Shown here one piece after another: positions 34,715 to 46,560 of a DNA stretch of 64,000 nucleotides. Each line of letters opens with the position of its first letter. Position 1 is the stretch's first letter. The stretch comes from Arion vulgaris. Taxonomy: Eukaryota; Mollusca; Gastropoda; Stylommatophora; Arionidae. Below the pieces are notes generated by a model. That model was not told where the DNA came from, did not search any database, and was given only the letters and a program-made list of their open reading frames with translations. The stretch is from positions 62,962,865 to 63,026,864 of the forward strand of contig CM036753.1 of assembly GCA_020796225.1 (NCBI GenBank), written 5' to 3'. The translations under genes and the position numbers were made by a program.

Positions 34715-34965
34715 TTTACTTTTCTTCAATCCAGTTTTGCTTCACAGCGTCAGGATAAGAAGAGATTTACAGAATGGGCTTTTTGTGTGCGCTTAATAAA
34801 CAGTGCTTTTCGTCGCCTCTGTTATCTCTGATGCCCACATTTACGTGTGATCTTTTCCTTTGTATCCACTGTATCGGAGTAACATTGCTCTTTGAGGAGC
34901 ATTGCCTGTTGGTAATCTGCTTATGTGGCAGAACCATTTAATTTGTTGTTTCTTGTTTTTTCAAG
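34715..34965 (-). mobile_element. LINE-D C-terminal fragment
   Basis: The complement matches 25070-25300: CAAATTAAATGGTTCTGCCA, AGATTACCAACAGGCAATGC, and the CACGTAAATGTGGGC ... AACAGAGGCGACGAAAAGCA block, ending TATCCTGACGCTGTGAAGCA. No intact frame. Confidence 0.8.
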
Positions 34966-35111
34966 TAACGAGTATTTGATGTAAAATAAAAGATAATAAA
35001 TATTTGATAGTAACGGAACCATACATAAATAAGACGTACCACAACTCAACAAAGCGAATGATAGTTTGACAATGGTTGAACTTTAAAGTATTTTTTAATC
35101 AGTCAGGGATT

Positions 35112-35225
35112 AACTTCTTCTTCTTCAGCGATCTCTGGTCATGCGCTTAATTTACTGTGGACCACAAACTGTGCGGTCAGCTTCAGGTCTGTCAGGTTTC
35201 TCCAAAGCTTAGTTTTCAGGGGATG
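35112..35225 (-). mobile_element. LINE-C 3' fragment
   Basis: Very similar to 1165-1280 (CAGCGATCT.TGG.CATGCGCTTA ... GGTCTGTCAGGTTTC ... AAAGCTTAGTTTT). Preceded by CTTCTTCTTC. Confidence 0.8.
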
Positions 35226-36034
35226 AACGAGTGGTGGGGTATGACACGTGTGGTCAACGATCTTTTAACGTTCTAATTATCGTACACAAATATCGTTATT
35301 ATGTGAAAAATTAAAACGAAATGATAATCAGCTATACAACAGAAGTTCATGTTCTCAAAGAGCTTGTTATTATTTGTTTTTTTAATGATTTGTTAGCACC
35401 GCAAGTGTCAGTTTAAAAACAATAGATATAAGATAATACGGCGAATCGATCCCAAAGGACATGTATATAATATGATTTCGAATACATATACGATACAAAC
35501 AAAAAAATAAGAGGAAATAATGACAAATTTTGGATTCGAATACAATACGTTCACGTGACTGTTTCAATGCAGGAAAGAGACATATTTGGGAATTGACCAA
35601 ACGAAACATGCTTCTGCAAGTAAAACGCAGACATCAGATTCCCCAATATTATCCTTCAATAATAGGTACTTGTTTGCAATACGCCTATGGAAATTGGATT
35701 CAGATAAACTTATTGTGTGCCATTGCAAGCGATCGTATCCGTAGGGTTTACTGTGCCTGTGCAAGCGATCGTATCCAGAGGGTTAACGAGATTGAAGATA
35801 TGCATGCAATGTTAAGTGTAACCCTCTCCATCTATACAAATACACATAAAACGCATTTGTTTATCGATTTATGTAAATGTATACACGAAATGAGAGCGGC
35901 CGTTGCTTAGGAAGTTGGCGAAGACACACCGCTATGGCGAGGGACGCCAGTCAAATGGTAAGCAGGCCTCATGCAAAAATCAGTCAGAGCGCACGACAAC
36001 CGCCGGAACTGACAGCGGGCGATCGCAGAAAAAG
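35226..36034. other. No gene recognised; 126-codon frame of unknown status
   Basis: A plus-strand frame (35530-35910) has no recognisable domain. It includes a 34-bp direct repeat around GCAAGCGATCGTATCC (35725 and 35760). I do not call it a gene. Confidence 0.35.
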
Positions 36035-36240
36035 AAGAACGGCAGTAGAGTAGTTGTTAGTAAACTCGCTTCTTAGACGAGTCGTACGGGTTCAATTCCA
36101 CAGTGGGCGTGGTATTTTTTTTAACAATAACGTCTCTCAGGTCGACCCAGCCTCAATTAGATACAAGGAAAAGTACTGGGAAGGAAATGTGGCCGGCGGG
36201 ATGTTGACCACATTACCCATCGTGCTCCTCAATTAGATGA
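36035..36240 (+). mobile_element. SINE-2 (tRNA-headed)
   Basis: Head GTTAGTAAACTCGCTTCTTA ... B box GGGTTCAATTCC, followed by a body with AACGTCTCTCAGGTCGACCC ... GATGTTGACCACATTACCCA. The same order of head and body is at 51775-51975, so this is a family and not a tRNA gene. Confidence 0.75.
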
Positions 36241-36339
36241 AAAATACCAGCCTAACACCGCATTGCCATATTTATCACTTGGTATAACACAGGTTACGTT
36301 ACTTTTTTAAAAACTTTTTGTTTTTTAAACTTATACACG

Positions 36340-37319
36340 AAATTCTGAACATTTCTACTTTTTGTAACTATTTGATGTGAACGAAGAACTTAAGATGTTA
36401 TAGAATATGTTTTTGTAACTATTTGATGTGAACAAAGAACTTAAGATGTTATAGAATATGTTTTTGTAACTATTTGATGTGAACGAAGAACTTAAGATGT
36501 TATAGAATATGGTTTTGTAACTATTTGATGTGAACGAAGAACTTAAGATGTTATAGAATATGTTTTTGTAACTATTTGATGTGTACGAAGAACTTAAGAT
36601 GTTATAGAATATGTTTTTGTAACTATTTGATGTGAACGAAGAACTTAAGATGTTATAGAATATGTTTTTGTAACTATTTCATGTGAACGAAGAACTTAAG
36701 ATGTTATAGAATATGTTTTTGTAATTATTTCATGTGAACGAAGAACTTAAGATGTTATAGAATATGTTTTTGTAACTATTTGATGTGAACGAAGAACTTA
36801 AGATGTTATAGAATATGTTTTTGTAACTATTTGATGTGAACGAAGAACTTAAGATGTTATAGAATATGTTTTTGTAACTATTTCATGTGAACGAAGAACT
36901 TAAGATGTTAAAGAATATGTTTTTGTAATTATTTCATGTGAACGAAGAACTTAAGATGTTATAGAATATGTTTTTGTAACTATTTCATGTGAACGAAGAA
37001 CTTAAGATGTTATAGAATATGTTTTTGTAACTATTTGATGCAAACGAAGAACTTAAGATGTTATAGAATATGGTTTTGTAACTATTTGATGTGAACGAAG
37101 AACTTAAGATGTTATAGAATATGTTTTTGTAACTATTTGATGTGAACGAAGAACTTAAGATGTTATAGAATATGTTTTTGTAACTATTTGATGTGAACGA
37201 AGAACTTAAGATGTTATAGAATATGTTTTTGTAACTATTTCATGTGAACGAAGAACTTAAGATGTTATAGAATATGTTTTTGTAACTATTTCATGTGAAC
37301 GAAGAACTTAAGATGTTAT
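36340..37319. repeat. 51-bp tandem array
   Basis: About 19 copies of a unit with TTTTTGTAACTATTTGATGT, GAACGAAGAACTTAAGATG and TTATAGAATATG. Copies are 95% or more alike by eye. The last unit is split by the SINE at 37320-37569, and its remainder follows at 37570. Confidence 0.97.
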
Positions 37320-37569
37320 GAAAATGAAAATCGTGGCATATCCCAAAAGGACGTAGCCATCAACCACAGTAAACGAGTTGTTGATTTTCTAGGCACCACT
37401 TATACGTTCAGTAGTTTGGCATTTCTTTCTGAACGGTGAGGTCTATTTTTACCTTTTGTAAAAATCCCACGGAAACGAATTTGCTTCCAAATATACCTAC
37501 CGTGGGGTTTGAACCAGGTACGCTTGGTCTGTGATCGAGCTCACTACCGCTTGAGCTACAGACGCTCAC
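37320..37569 (-). mobile_element. SINE-1 inserted in the 51-bp array
   Basis: Full-length copy. On the minus strand the head reads GTGAGCGTCTGTAGCTCAAG then CGGTAGTGAGCTCGATCACA, with A box TAGCTCAAGCGG and B box GGTTCAAACCCC. The tail is ACGATTTTCATTTTC. It is flanked by TAAGATGTTAT at 37309-37319 and 37570-37580, part of the satellite unit, giving an 11-bp target duplication. It is the reference copy for the family and postdates the array. Confidence 0.92.
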
Positions 37570-37859
37570 TAAGATGTTATAAAATATGGTTTATTGATTA
37601 ATTGACTGATTGATCGATATGATCATCTTCATTGCTTTTCAGTCAATAACAATGTATGCTTTGATCTCTTTCTGAAACATGAAGAATTCAGTGACTGCAC
37701 GAACGCAGTGGCAATGACAAAGATTCTCGATGTGATTTTGACATTGGCAAATAAAAAATATATTGACTAGATTTGTCTCGTACAGCGGCTTTCCAGACAA
37801 ATCTTATCAATTCTCAACTGCCAGTGGTTCTATTGCTATGTATATATATATATTGGTAA

Positions 37860-38170
37860 TTGATTACTGAGCCGACATCTCAGAACTCCAGCAGATCCAT
37901 ACGTGAGCAGTTTATAACAACAGATTTCAAACTGCATGTATACTGATGGTTCCCTTGTCTCGCTGGTTAAACACACTTCTCATTCTGCTCCTGAGACATC
38001 CAGTTCTGCTTGGACAACGTGTAATTTCAAACTCCTCAAAACGGTGGATAGATTCAACATCAATTTTAGTGTTATCTAATAGACGGTTACCTAGAAACAG
38101 AAAAACAAATCCCCTAACCATCCTCAACTTCCCGACTATCAGCAAGTTTCTTGATGTTGGAAATCTCAAT
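37860..38170 (+). mobile_element. Possible LINE RNase H fragment
   Basis: The plus-strand frame near 37920 reads DFKLHVYTDGSLVSLVKHTS, with the YTDGS motif that starts RNase H domains. No other catalytic residues are clearly in frame. Low copy in the window. Confidence 0.45.
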
Positions 38171-38759
38171 AAATGACACACACTCATATCCAAACATACC
38201 ACATTAAAATTTACGAAGCATCGACTGAGAGTCGCGGACACAATAACGACCGCAATTTATTACGTTCAATATACCCACTAGAGGGCAGCAGTAATGGCTA
38301 CAAACTGTATCCTCATACTGGAAGTAGCTGTCCTGTATGCTTCACTCCGCTCTGCAACGACCCTGCCCTGCGTGCTGTTTAAGAAACCATAACCTGACAT
38401 CTCAGCAGGACGCACATACTCTTCAATATAAGCAATCACATGTAATTGACAACTAAAGCTAATAAAGTTATTATCAGTAACCCAAGCTATATTTTCTGAT
38501 ACAAGTAACTGATAATCAAATATTGTCTCTATTCTACAAGTAACTGATAATCAAATATTGTTTTGTCTCAGTTTCATACTATACATCTTTCAGCACCCAT
38601 CACGATATTATAATACTCTCCAGACACTGCTTTAATATATTTTAAACGTTGCTTTAAGATTCAATCTGTTGTATTTCCAGATTTTGTTGAGCATGTCGAA
38701 AGTTTGTTTTACTTTTTTTAAAATTTTTCCAATGGTGTTTTTTTCTGAATCATCATTCT
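38171..38759. other. No gene; short direct repeat
   Basis: CAAGTAACTGATAATCAAATATTGT occurs twice near 38505 and 38537 (words shorter than 20 are identical). 38210-38440 may be the continuation of the RNase H-type LINE, but no motif was secure. Confidence 0.35.
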
Positions 38760-39350
38760 GTGAACCTTAATTCACAGGTATACAAAATCCCAAACTTCCT
38801 CTAAGATTTCATTTTTTAACATAATTGGGTTTTCTAGTTTTTTTGTGAGTGTTATTCCTCATTACTTTCATTTTTGCAATAATAATTTTAAGTCCCATTG
38901 TTTGATCTATTCTGGAAAGTGTATTTAATTTTGTTTGTGCATCCTTGAATCGACTGACTAAAAGACTAATATCGTCTGCATAATCCAAATCTTCCAGTAG
39001 TGAAGAGTGCATAGAATGCCTCTGTTGTTATCCTTTACGGTGTTTCTCATCAGCCAGTCTATGGCAAGGCTAAACAAGAATGGTGAAATATACACTATTT
39101 TCTAACTCCTGTTCTGACCTTGAATACTTTGTCAGATGACTATTGCAAAATACATGACACTGATTTTCGACATATAATGATTTAATTTACTAACTATTTT
39201 TCTTTGCATTCCATACTACGGAAGTATATTTCATAGAGATTCCATGTGAAGGATGTCGAACGTTTTATCAAAGTCAACAAAAATCATGCAAATGGAACTA
39301 TTTCATTCATTGCTTTGCTCAACTATTTTGTGTAAGGTAAAAATGTGATC
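38760..39350 (-). mobile_element. LINE reverse-transcriptase core with YADD motif
   Basis: On the minus strand, broken frames read IDFDKTFD-like and ILHMESLYEIYFRSMECKEK (RT block with the first catalytic Asp, about 39280), then KVRTG and the block leading to LAIDWLMRNTVKDNN (about 39060), then LEDLDYADDISLLVSRFKDA and LNTLSRIDQTMGLKI (39000-38870). YADD is the polymerase active site. This is the only palm domain in the window. Stops and shifts inactivate it. Confidence 0.8.
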
Positions 39351-39394
39351 TTTCTTGCTATTTACACTTATACTTTTGTTATTTTTTTCTACCT

Positions 39395-40400
39395 AGATAC
39401 ACTACTCAGGTACATTACCCAGGTACACTACCCAGGTACACTACCCAGGTACACTACCCAGGTACACTACCCAGGTACACTACCCAGGTACACTACCCAG
39501 GTACACTACCCAGGTACACTACCCAGGTACACTACCCAGGTACACTACCCAGGTACACTACCTAGGTACACTACCCAGGTACACTACCCAGGTACACTAC
39601 CCAGGTACACTACCCAGGTACACTAATGAGATACACTACCCAGGTACACTAACGAGATACACTACCCAGGTACACTACCCAGGTACACTATCCAGGTACA
39701 CTACCCAGATGCACTACCCAGATGCACTACACAGGTACACTACCCAGGTACACTACCTAGGTACACTACCTAGGTACACTACCCAGGTACACTACCCAGG
39801 TACACTAACGAGATACACTCCCGGTACACACTACCAGGACACTATCCAGGTACGCTACCCAGGTACACTACCCAGATACACTAACGAGATACACCACCGA
39901 GGAACACCACCCAGATACAACACCGGATACACTACCAGATACACTACCAGATACACTACCCAGATACAACCTAGATATATTACCCAGATAAACTAACGAG
40001 GTACACTACCCAGATACACTACCCAGGTACACTACCCAGGTACACTACCCAGATACACTAACGACATACACTAACGAGATACACTACCTAGGTACACCAC
40101 CTATATACACCACCCGGATATACTACCCGGGTACACTACCCAGATACACTACCCATATACACTACCAAGATACACAACCTAAATACACTACCAAGATAAA
40201 TTAACCAGGTATACTACCCAGATACACTACCCAGATATACCACCTAGATACACTACCAAGATACACTACCAAGATACACAACCTAGATACACTACCCAGA
40301 TACACCACCTAGATACACTACCAAGATACACCACCTAGATACACTACCTAGATAAACTAGCCAGGTACACTACCCAGATACACTACTTAGATAGACTATT
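39395..40400. repeat. 13-bp minisatellite, 1 kb
   Basis: Unit TACACTACCCAGG, nearly perfect from 39405 to 39640, then increasingly mixed with variants (GATACACTACCCA, ACTAACGAGATA, ACCACCTAGATA) to the right. The identity gradient suggests recent growth at the left end. Confidence 0.97.
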
Positions 40401-40779
40401 TGGACTTACCTGTACAACACTACTCGAACTTACCTGGTACAAAAGTTATTACAGCCCTCTTGAATTGATAACTTTTAGAACGGAACACATCAGGGCACAT
40501 TATGTATTAGCTGACAATTCATGTGTAACATGAAGGGTCTCTTTCCATTCAGAATTAAATGATCTGGAACTAGTTAACGGTTTGGTCATTAAGGATTGAC
40601 TATTGTGACACACACATTCTCCAATAAAATATATCGCTTTATTTTATGTAAATAATGTATGTAGTCATAGCTGATTTGTTTTGGTACCTGTTCATAAATA
40701 ATAAAAAGTTATACGGGTAGGAGTGACATTCACAAAGGTATCTGTTATTAGCATGCGAGTGTCACAGGTTTAAATTGTT
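40401..40779. other. No gene recognised
   Basis: Nothing identifiable. Confidence 0.4.
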
Positions 40780-41440
40780 CACATGTGATCAAGTAACTAC
40801 GATTTATAATTATTGAAATCACAATCAGCGAGAAAAGTTTTCAGTATCTAGTCATTGTTCATTCTCCCTGATAATATTCAATGTTTTCTGAATCTCTTGT
40901 TGCTACCGGTGTTTTAGTCGGTCGTCTCCTGTCTAGTCTCACAGAATCTTCATCTGCCTTATTAAAAAAAAACAAAAAAACTGTCGTTACTGTCTATTGT
41001 ACAGTTTTATAAAGATACCTTTTAGTTACTTTTAGTTCTTAATTACCGTTGTTGCACCTGTGTATGACAGGTGGGAAGAAAGATCCTGAAGAATTTAATG
41101 GCCGCATGGCTAGTGGAGTCGCCGTGAAGTTGTTCAGGTCAGGATTTTTCATTTATGCGTACGACATAAAGAAATCCTTGGCCTTACCATGTATTGAACA
41201 TGGGTCTCTCACATGGGAGCCGCGAGCTCTAATCCATTCGGCCAGACGCTCCTCAATCAGGTAAACATGATTTACAATTATTGCCAGCACAATCAGCGAG
41301 ACATGTTTTCCGTACCTAGCTAGTTCTCCTTCCTTCTCCATGACAATAGTCAATGTTTCCTGAATCTTTTGTTGGTCCCGGTGGTTTAGTTAGTCTACTC
41401 CTGCCTGGTCTATCAGGAACCTTGATCTGTCTTATTAGTA
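40780..41440. repeat. Diverged direct duplication flanking SINE-4
   Basis: 40785-40965 and 41265-41440 share ordered words (ATTTA.AATTATTG, ACAATCAGCGAGA, TCAATGTTT.CTGAATCT, TAGTC.GTC.TCCTG..T, ATCTG.CTTATT). SINE-4 lies between them at 41049-41270. Confidence 0.7.
41049..41270 (-). mobile_element. SINE-4 (tRNA-headed)
   Basis: On the minus strand the head GCGTCTGGCCGAATGGATTA and GAGCTCGCGGCTCCCATGTG has A box TGGCCGAATGG and a weak B box (GTTCAATAC), resembling a tRNA-Leu/Ser head. The body matches 45660-45780 (AAATTTAATGGCCGCATGG ...). The 71-codon frame on the other strand is incidental. Confidence 0.75.
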
Positions 41441-41444
41441 ATAA

Positions 41445-41760
41445 TAATTCCTTTCGCACCGTTATACGTTACATAGGGCCTGTAAGCAATTTCTCCATAC
41501 CGCTTTATCTTGGGCAACTTGCTCAATCTCCTCCATGGAACTGAAACCGACATTTCTTGCCTCTCTTAGCAAAGTTCGTTTCAGGGTCTCCGTTGGTCGT
41601 CCTCTCTTTCTTGAACCCTTTGCATCCCACTTCAATTCCTACTTTGATATTCGTTGATTATTTCTTCTCAAGGTGTGTCCCAACATATTTCCATCTTCTC
41701 CTTCTTAAAATAGTTGTTACTAGTGGTTGACCAGACATTTCTCTGATCTGCCTTATTGCT
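41445..41760 (-). mobile_element. LINE-A 3' fragment
   Basis: The complement matches the LINE-A 3' region at 27540-27785, including GACAACTAGTGGTTGACC-side codons (QPLVTT) and the 3' end ACATAGGGCCTGTAAGC. Small indels break the frame. Confidence 0.8.
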
Positions 41761-41799
41761 CTGTCTAAATCAAACTGACGTTTAATGTTACCAAACTAC

Positions 41800-42065
41800 T
41801 GATATTTCCTTTTTCTTCTACGATTTCTGGTCATTCGCTTAATCCAATGTAAGCAACAAACTGGGTAGTTAACTTCAGTTATGTCAGGCTTACCAAAGCG
41901 TACTTTTCAGGTAGACTGGGTGGGGTCACATGTTGCTGCTCAGTTTATCCAGGAGATGACAGTCTTGCAGGACAAGTTCCATTGTCTGTTCCGCCTGTTG
42001 ACACTGGCAGAGAGCTGTTTGACTTATTCCTAGGTTGTATGAGTGAGGTCTCATAAGATAGTTCA
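41800..42065 (-). mobile_element. LINE-C 3' fragment
   Basis: Same family as 1165-1410: the complement includes the DCP-coding block (GACTGTCATCTCCTGGATAA) and GCTGACATAACTGAAG. Diverged and frame-broken. Confidence 0.75.
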
Positions 42066-43189
42066 TAGTTCATATGTTCATATGTGCGATTCCAACTTCA
42101 CTGCAACGTTCCGTTTCTGTGCCAACGAAAATCACACGAAATGCTAATAACTGTCTCATGTGTCACAGTGTATGAGCTAATTCCAGAATGAAACAGCCGT
42201 TCTGCCACAAAAAAGCAACCTGCACCGCGTAAATGCATATGGTCGTCGCTAAAGTGTCAACACAAAACTGTTCATCACTTGAATTGCAATTCATGTCGAA
42301 GGGAACATCAATTACGAAAAAATCCAGCTTTCTGAACACGCAATATCACTGCATGCGGCAGATTGAGTCGGTTCGTCATAACCGCTGTCCGCCATTTTCT
42401 GAATACCCACAACAAACGCACGGTTGACACAGCAATAAGCATTCCATGTAACATTCATAGCTCACAGCGTTGCTCAAGCACTAACTCAGTAACTCGGCAA
42501 ACGAAACCGGAAAATACCCGACCAAACATGGTGGATATGTGCTAGCAAAGTCGTGTCCAAAATCAAACAGTCCTGATTATGAATGGCCTCCGAATTCCGC
42601 CATTGCTGGCCAGATATTTTTATGACAAATATCATAAGATGAAAAATATAACAATTGTAAGATGACAGCGCAGAATCCACAAGCGAGTGGTAGATGCTCT
42701 GGCTGCAACCAACCCACTCCCCAGCTATGGGACAAATATCAATGCCCTCCTCTCCATTGAGCAAGACATTGTTTAATATTATTGTTGTCTACTTCTATGA
42801 TACTTTCCCCAAATATGCGGGCATTAAACTATAGTGTCAAGTGCACACATTAACAAAAAAACAACCACCTGACTGATAATACCGAAGGCAAACGTTGAAA
42901 TCACTTAAATAGACACACGGAAGATAGATCTCAGGAAACTGCAATATCAAAGCAAACTAAAAACAATATCCATGAAACAATGTCAGCATTATTGGCGGAG
43001 AGGATAGACACAGGAATAACTCGTTGGCAATGCTCACATTAGTTGCCGAGACTGCCATTATTATAATCAAATCTTCTTCGACTTGAGATTCTTATTTGTC
43101 CACCTGTTTGTCCCGAGCTTCTAGGCATTTTCACAGCACTTTTCAAATGATTAAATGAAACAATAATGTACGTGTGGTGTCGATGATTT
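42066..43189. other. No gene recognised
   Basis: A 92-codon minus-strand frame (42486-42764) has no recognisable domain. 42840-43060 may be a decayed LINE tail by its composition, but no motif was secure. Confidence 0.4.
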
Positions 43190-43435
43190 CACATGAACAT
43201 GGCTATGTGCGTGGTGCGTGTGACATGCTGCATGTGTGTTATGTGTGTCTGTTTGTATGTGTGTGTTGTATGTTGTCATTGTGTGTCTGTGTGTGTTATG
43301 TGTGTGTATGTGTGTATAGTGTGTGTATGTGTGTGTATGTGTGTGTATGGTGTGATGTGTGTGTATGCGTGTGTATGTGTGTGTATGTGTGTGTATGTGT
43401 GTGTGTATGTGTGTGTAGTGTGTGTATGGGGTTGA
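43190..43435. repeat. GTGTGTAT-type microsatellite
   Basis: Irregular (GT)n with interspersed AT, about 245 bp. Long frames on both strands here (Cys/Val- and Thr/His-rich) are artefacts. Confidence 0.95.
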
Positions 43436-43539
43436 GGTAAATCGAATCCAAAATTTTGGCCAGTACAAATGAATATTTTGAACCCCGAGTGGTTACTGGG
43501 GCACAAATTAGGATTTTAGAGAATAGAACCACTGTTACA

Positions 43540-43850
43540 TACCATGCATGTCGTAAGATGCGAATAAGGAGGTTGGGCTAACTACCCACCCCTAAAAACG
43601 AAAACACTAGATAACTACAGAAGACCACAACCAAGAAAATCTTGTTGCCACGCGAGGAAGAAGAAGGACATTGCAACGAGGCACTCATAAAGCGATCTGA
43701 TGAAATTTGAGGAAGATGGAGACGGAATGCAAGAAAATGAGGAGAGAGTGGAGAGATCTGGAAAAGATGGCTTTGGATAGGCAGGCTTGGAAGGCCTTGG
43801 TTGTGGTGGACCTATGACTCCCAAGAGACGAAGTGTGAAGAAGAAGACAC
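43540..43850 (+). mobile_element. DR-1-like head and LINE-F C terminus
   Basis: 43540-43605 has CATGTCGTAAGATGCGAATA, like the DR-1 head. 43620-43850 encodes on the plus strand RDLEKMALDRQAWKALV-like residues after RKWRR, the ORF2 C terminus of the LINE-F type. Confidence 0.6.
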
Positions 43851-44014
43851 AATAAATATATTATTCAAGCACAGTTTCAGATTATCTTTCATATGACATT
43901 TATATAACTAAGAATTAACACAGACATCCAGGATGTATATTCATTGTCTTCTGATGGAAGAGATGTATGGGCTAGATAGCAGTCTAGTAAAATATTTTCT
44001 GCTGAGCAACAAAA

Positions 44015-44270
44015 ATATCTTTTTCTTCTTCTTCTTCTTCCAACGTTCCATATCGACCACTTGTTAACCACTTTTTGTGATTTGTATATGATCCGAGCCT
44101 AACAGCGATTATACGTTGTGCCAGTTATGCGCCTACAAGTAGGCCAGCACATCCGATTTATGCGACGTTTTTAATTACTAGGGTAACTTCCTAGTCCCTA
44201 CCTCAGATTGACTCTTACTACATGCCTTGTAGGACGCAGTGCTGCTATGTTTTGCCGGCAACATACATGC
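44015..44270 (-). mobile_element. DR-1 copy
   Basis: Starts CTTTTTCTTCTTCTTCTTCTTC, then CGACCACTTGTTAACCAC and CTACAAGTAGGCCAGCACAT, ending CATGCCTTGTAGGACGCAGT. It is complementary to the 12640 copy, and the tail microsatellite marks its 3' end at the left. Confidence 0.85.
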
Positions 44271-44984
44271 GAACAAATAATGTAATTGACCATCAGTATC
44301 TCTATACTGAAGAGTTCATATGGACAAGGGCAGGTATATTACAGTATTGCATTAGCAAGGAAAATTAAATGATTAAATATGAATAATAACAACACTCGAC
44401 GTTTCGACCGTAAGTCTTTATCAACAAACCATATGTAAACAGGAAACACTAAAAAAAACTAAAACATAACTCTAAAGTTAGTAGTGAATTGGAACGATAC
44501 AACCTAATTTATCATATACAGTCTCGCGTATGAAGATACTTACTGGAGTGTTAAACAGTTGTCATTTCTTTTGGGGATCATTATCCTGTAGCAAATAATG
44601 ATTAATGTAAGGGTTGATGAATAATCAACCAGATATACCCCTGACTTGGACCAGTCTAACTCTGCACTATACAAGTGTTATGTTTATGTATTTCATTTGA
44701 GAGTGTTTCTGAAGTAATTTGTCAAACTAAAAATTGGAAATGTTGTGACCTGAAATTACAACTTTTTGATCTGTTCTGTTTGAAATTGTACTTGTTAATT
44801 GGGATAACTATTTAAGCTTTCATTGTTCACGTACGTGATCAGTTCAGTTGAAATTAAACAATAATGACGTCATGATTTATTGCGCTGAACAGGTTTTTTT
44901 ATGTTTCATAGTAAAAATAATATTTCAAAGAGCGATTTAAGAAGTTTGGAATTACAAGCTGTACAAGTAGAGATGGATGCTTGA
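44271..44984. other. No gene; second hammerhead-like motif
   Basis: On the minus strand near 44425-44390 the sequence TTGATAAAGACTTACGGTCG continues AAACGTCGAG. See the related motif at 32766. No gene was recognised. Confidence 0.35.
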
Positions 44985-45511
<527 letters not shown>

Positions 45512-45659
45512 GTGTTTAACCAGCAAATCACAGAAACCATCAGTAGCATATTCTTCTACATGTGTTGGGGAGACTGAGCACCTATGCGTCTGCCGAAGCG
45601 CTATGATGTCGGTTCAGTCACCAGTAATAAAAAACTATCGTTACTGTCTGTAGTACCGC

Positions 45660-45990
45660 TTGTTAGAGCAGTGTAGAACAGCTGGGACGAAAGCCTGGGA
45701 AATTTAATAGCCGCATGGTTAGTGCAGTCGCCGCGACGCTGTTCATGTTAGGAGTTTTCATTTATATCTAAAAATAGAAACAAAATGGTGGCCTTACTTT
45801 GAATTGAACACAGGGGCCCTTTCCCCATGGGGAACCACGCTCTAATTCATTCATCCAGACCTTCCTCATAGGAGCCGCGCTCTAATTTATTCATCCAGAC
45901 TTCCCGCATGGGGGCCGCGCTCTAATTTATTCATCCAGACTTTCCGCATGGGGGCCGCGCTCTAATTTATTCATCCAGACCTCCTCAACC
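45660..45990 (-). mobile_element. SINE-4 with its head tandemly repeated
   Basis: The body at 45660-45790 matches 41080-41180. To the right the head segment (GGGGGCCGCGCTCTAATTTA plus TTCATCCAGAC) is repeated about four times with a period near 50 bp (45830-45990). A head-to-tail amplification of a tRNA-like promoter segment. Confidence 0.75.
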
Positions 45991-46374
45991 ATACCAATAT
46001 TTCAAATACAAGTAATTTATTACAATTTGTGAAATCACTCTTAATTAGTTCATCATGAACGTTAATAAAATATATAACTCAATATTACAAAATGACAGAG
46101 AAGAATGCTAAACTTTGCGTAAAAAAATGTTGAGAAAATCACAAACAGACACCCAACGATGGAAGATAATTGAAGAGATCTGAAATACTAGAATTCAACA
46201 ATTGGGAAGAGAAGGCTAAGAACAAAGAAGAATTTTAGTGGAGTGATATCTACAGCAGTGAACACCAAAGTCTTGGAAAGCTGAAGAAGTAAAAGTAAAT
46301 GGTAGGAACAAGAGATTCAGAAGTAGCCGACATTGTAACATGTGCTGGGAACGTCGTTAGCGAAGTTGATAATA
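45991..46374. other. No gene recognised
   Basis: Purine-rich stretch at 46080-46320, possibly an old LINE tail, but no motif. Confidence 0.35.
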
Positions 46375-46560
46375 CTCTGAGCTAGTGATCCGGTGCCGTG
46401 GAAATCTTGAGGTTCGAAGTTAGCTTGGCCAACATAAAAATGTTCTCTTTGTGCACATGCTATGCAATTTGACTATAGTAGACTCTGATCCTTTACTTGA
46501 CGATCTAAATTACAGTTAACTCTATTGGAGTAAGACTTGCCTGAATGGTGAGAGACACTG
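46375..46560 (+). mobile_element. SINE-5 (tRNA-like head)
   Basis: Head GTTAGCGAAGTTGATAATAC ... with B-box-like GAGGTTCGAAG at about 46410, then a body with CTTTACTTGACGATCTAAATT shared with 25485. Ends near GTGAGAGACACTG. Confidence 0.55.

Noticed and set aside
35530..35910. 126-codon frame as a possible gene
   Set aside because: No domain, no splice context, includes a direct duplication; chance frame more likely.
37320..37569. Functional tRNA gene
   Set aside because: A and B boxes are present, but no full cloverleaf is evident, and the head is joined to a body shared with five other copies: a SINE.
42486..42764. 92-codon minus-strand frame
   Set aside because: No recognisable domain and no supporting gene signals.
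43151..43532. Thr/His-rich and Cys/Val-rich frames
   Set aside because: Artefacts of a GT microsatellite.
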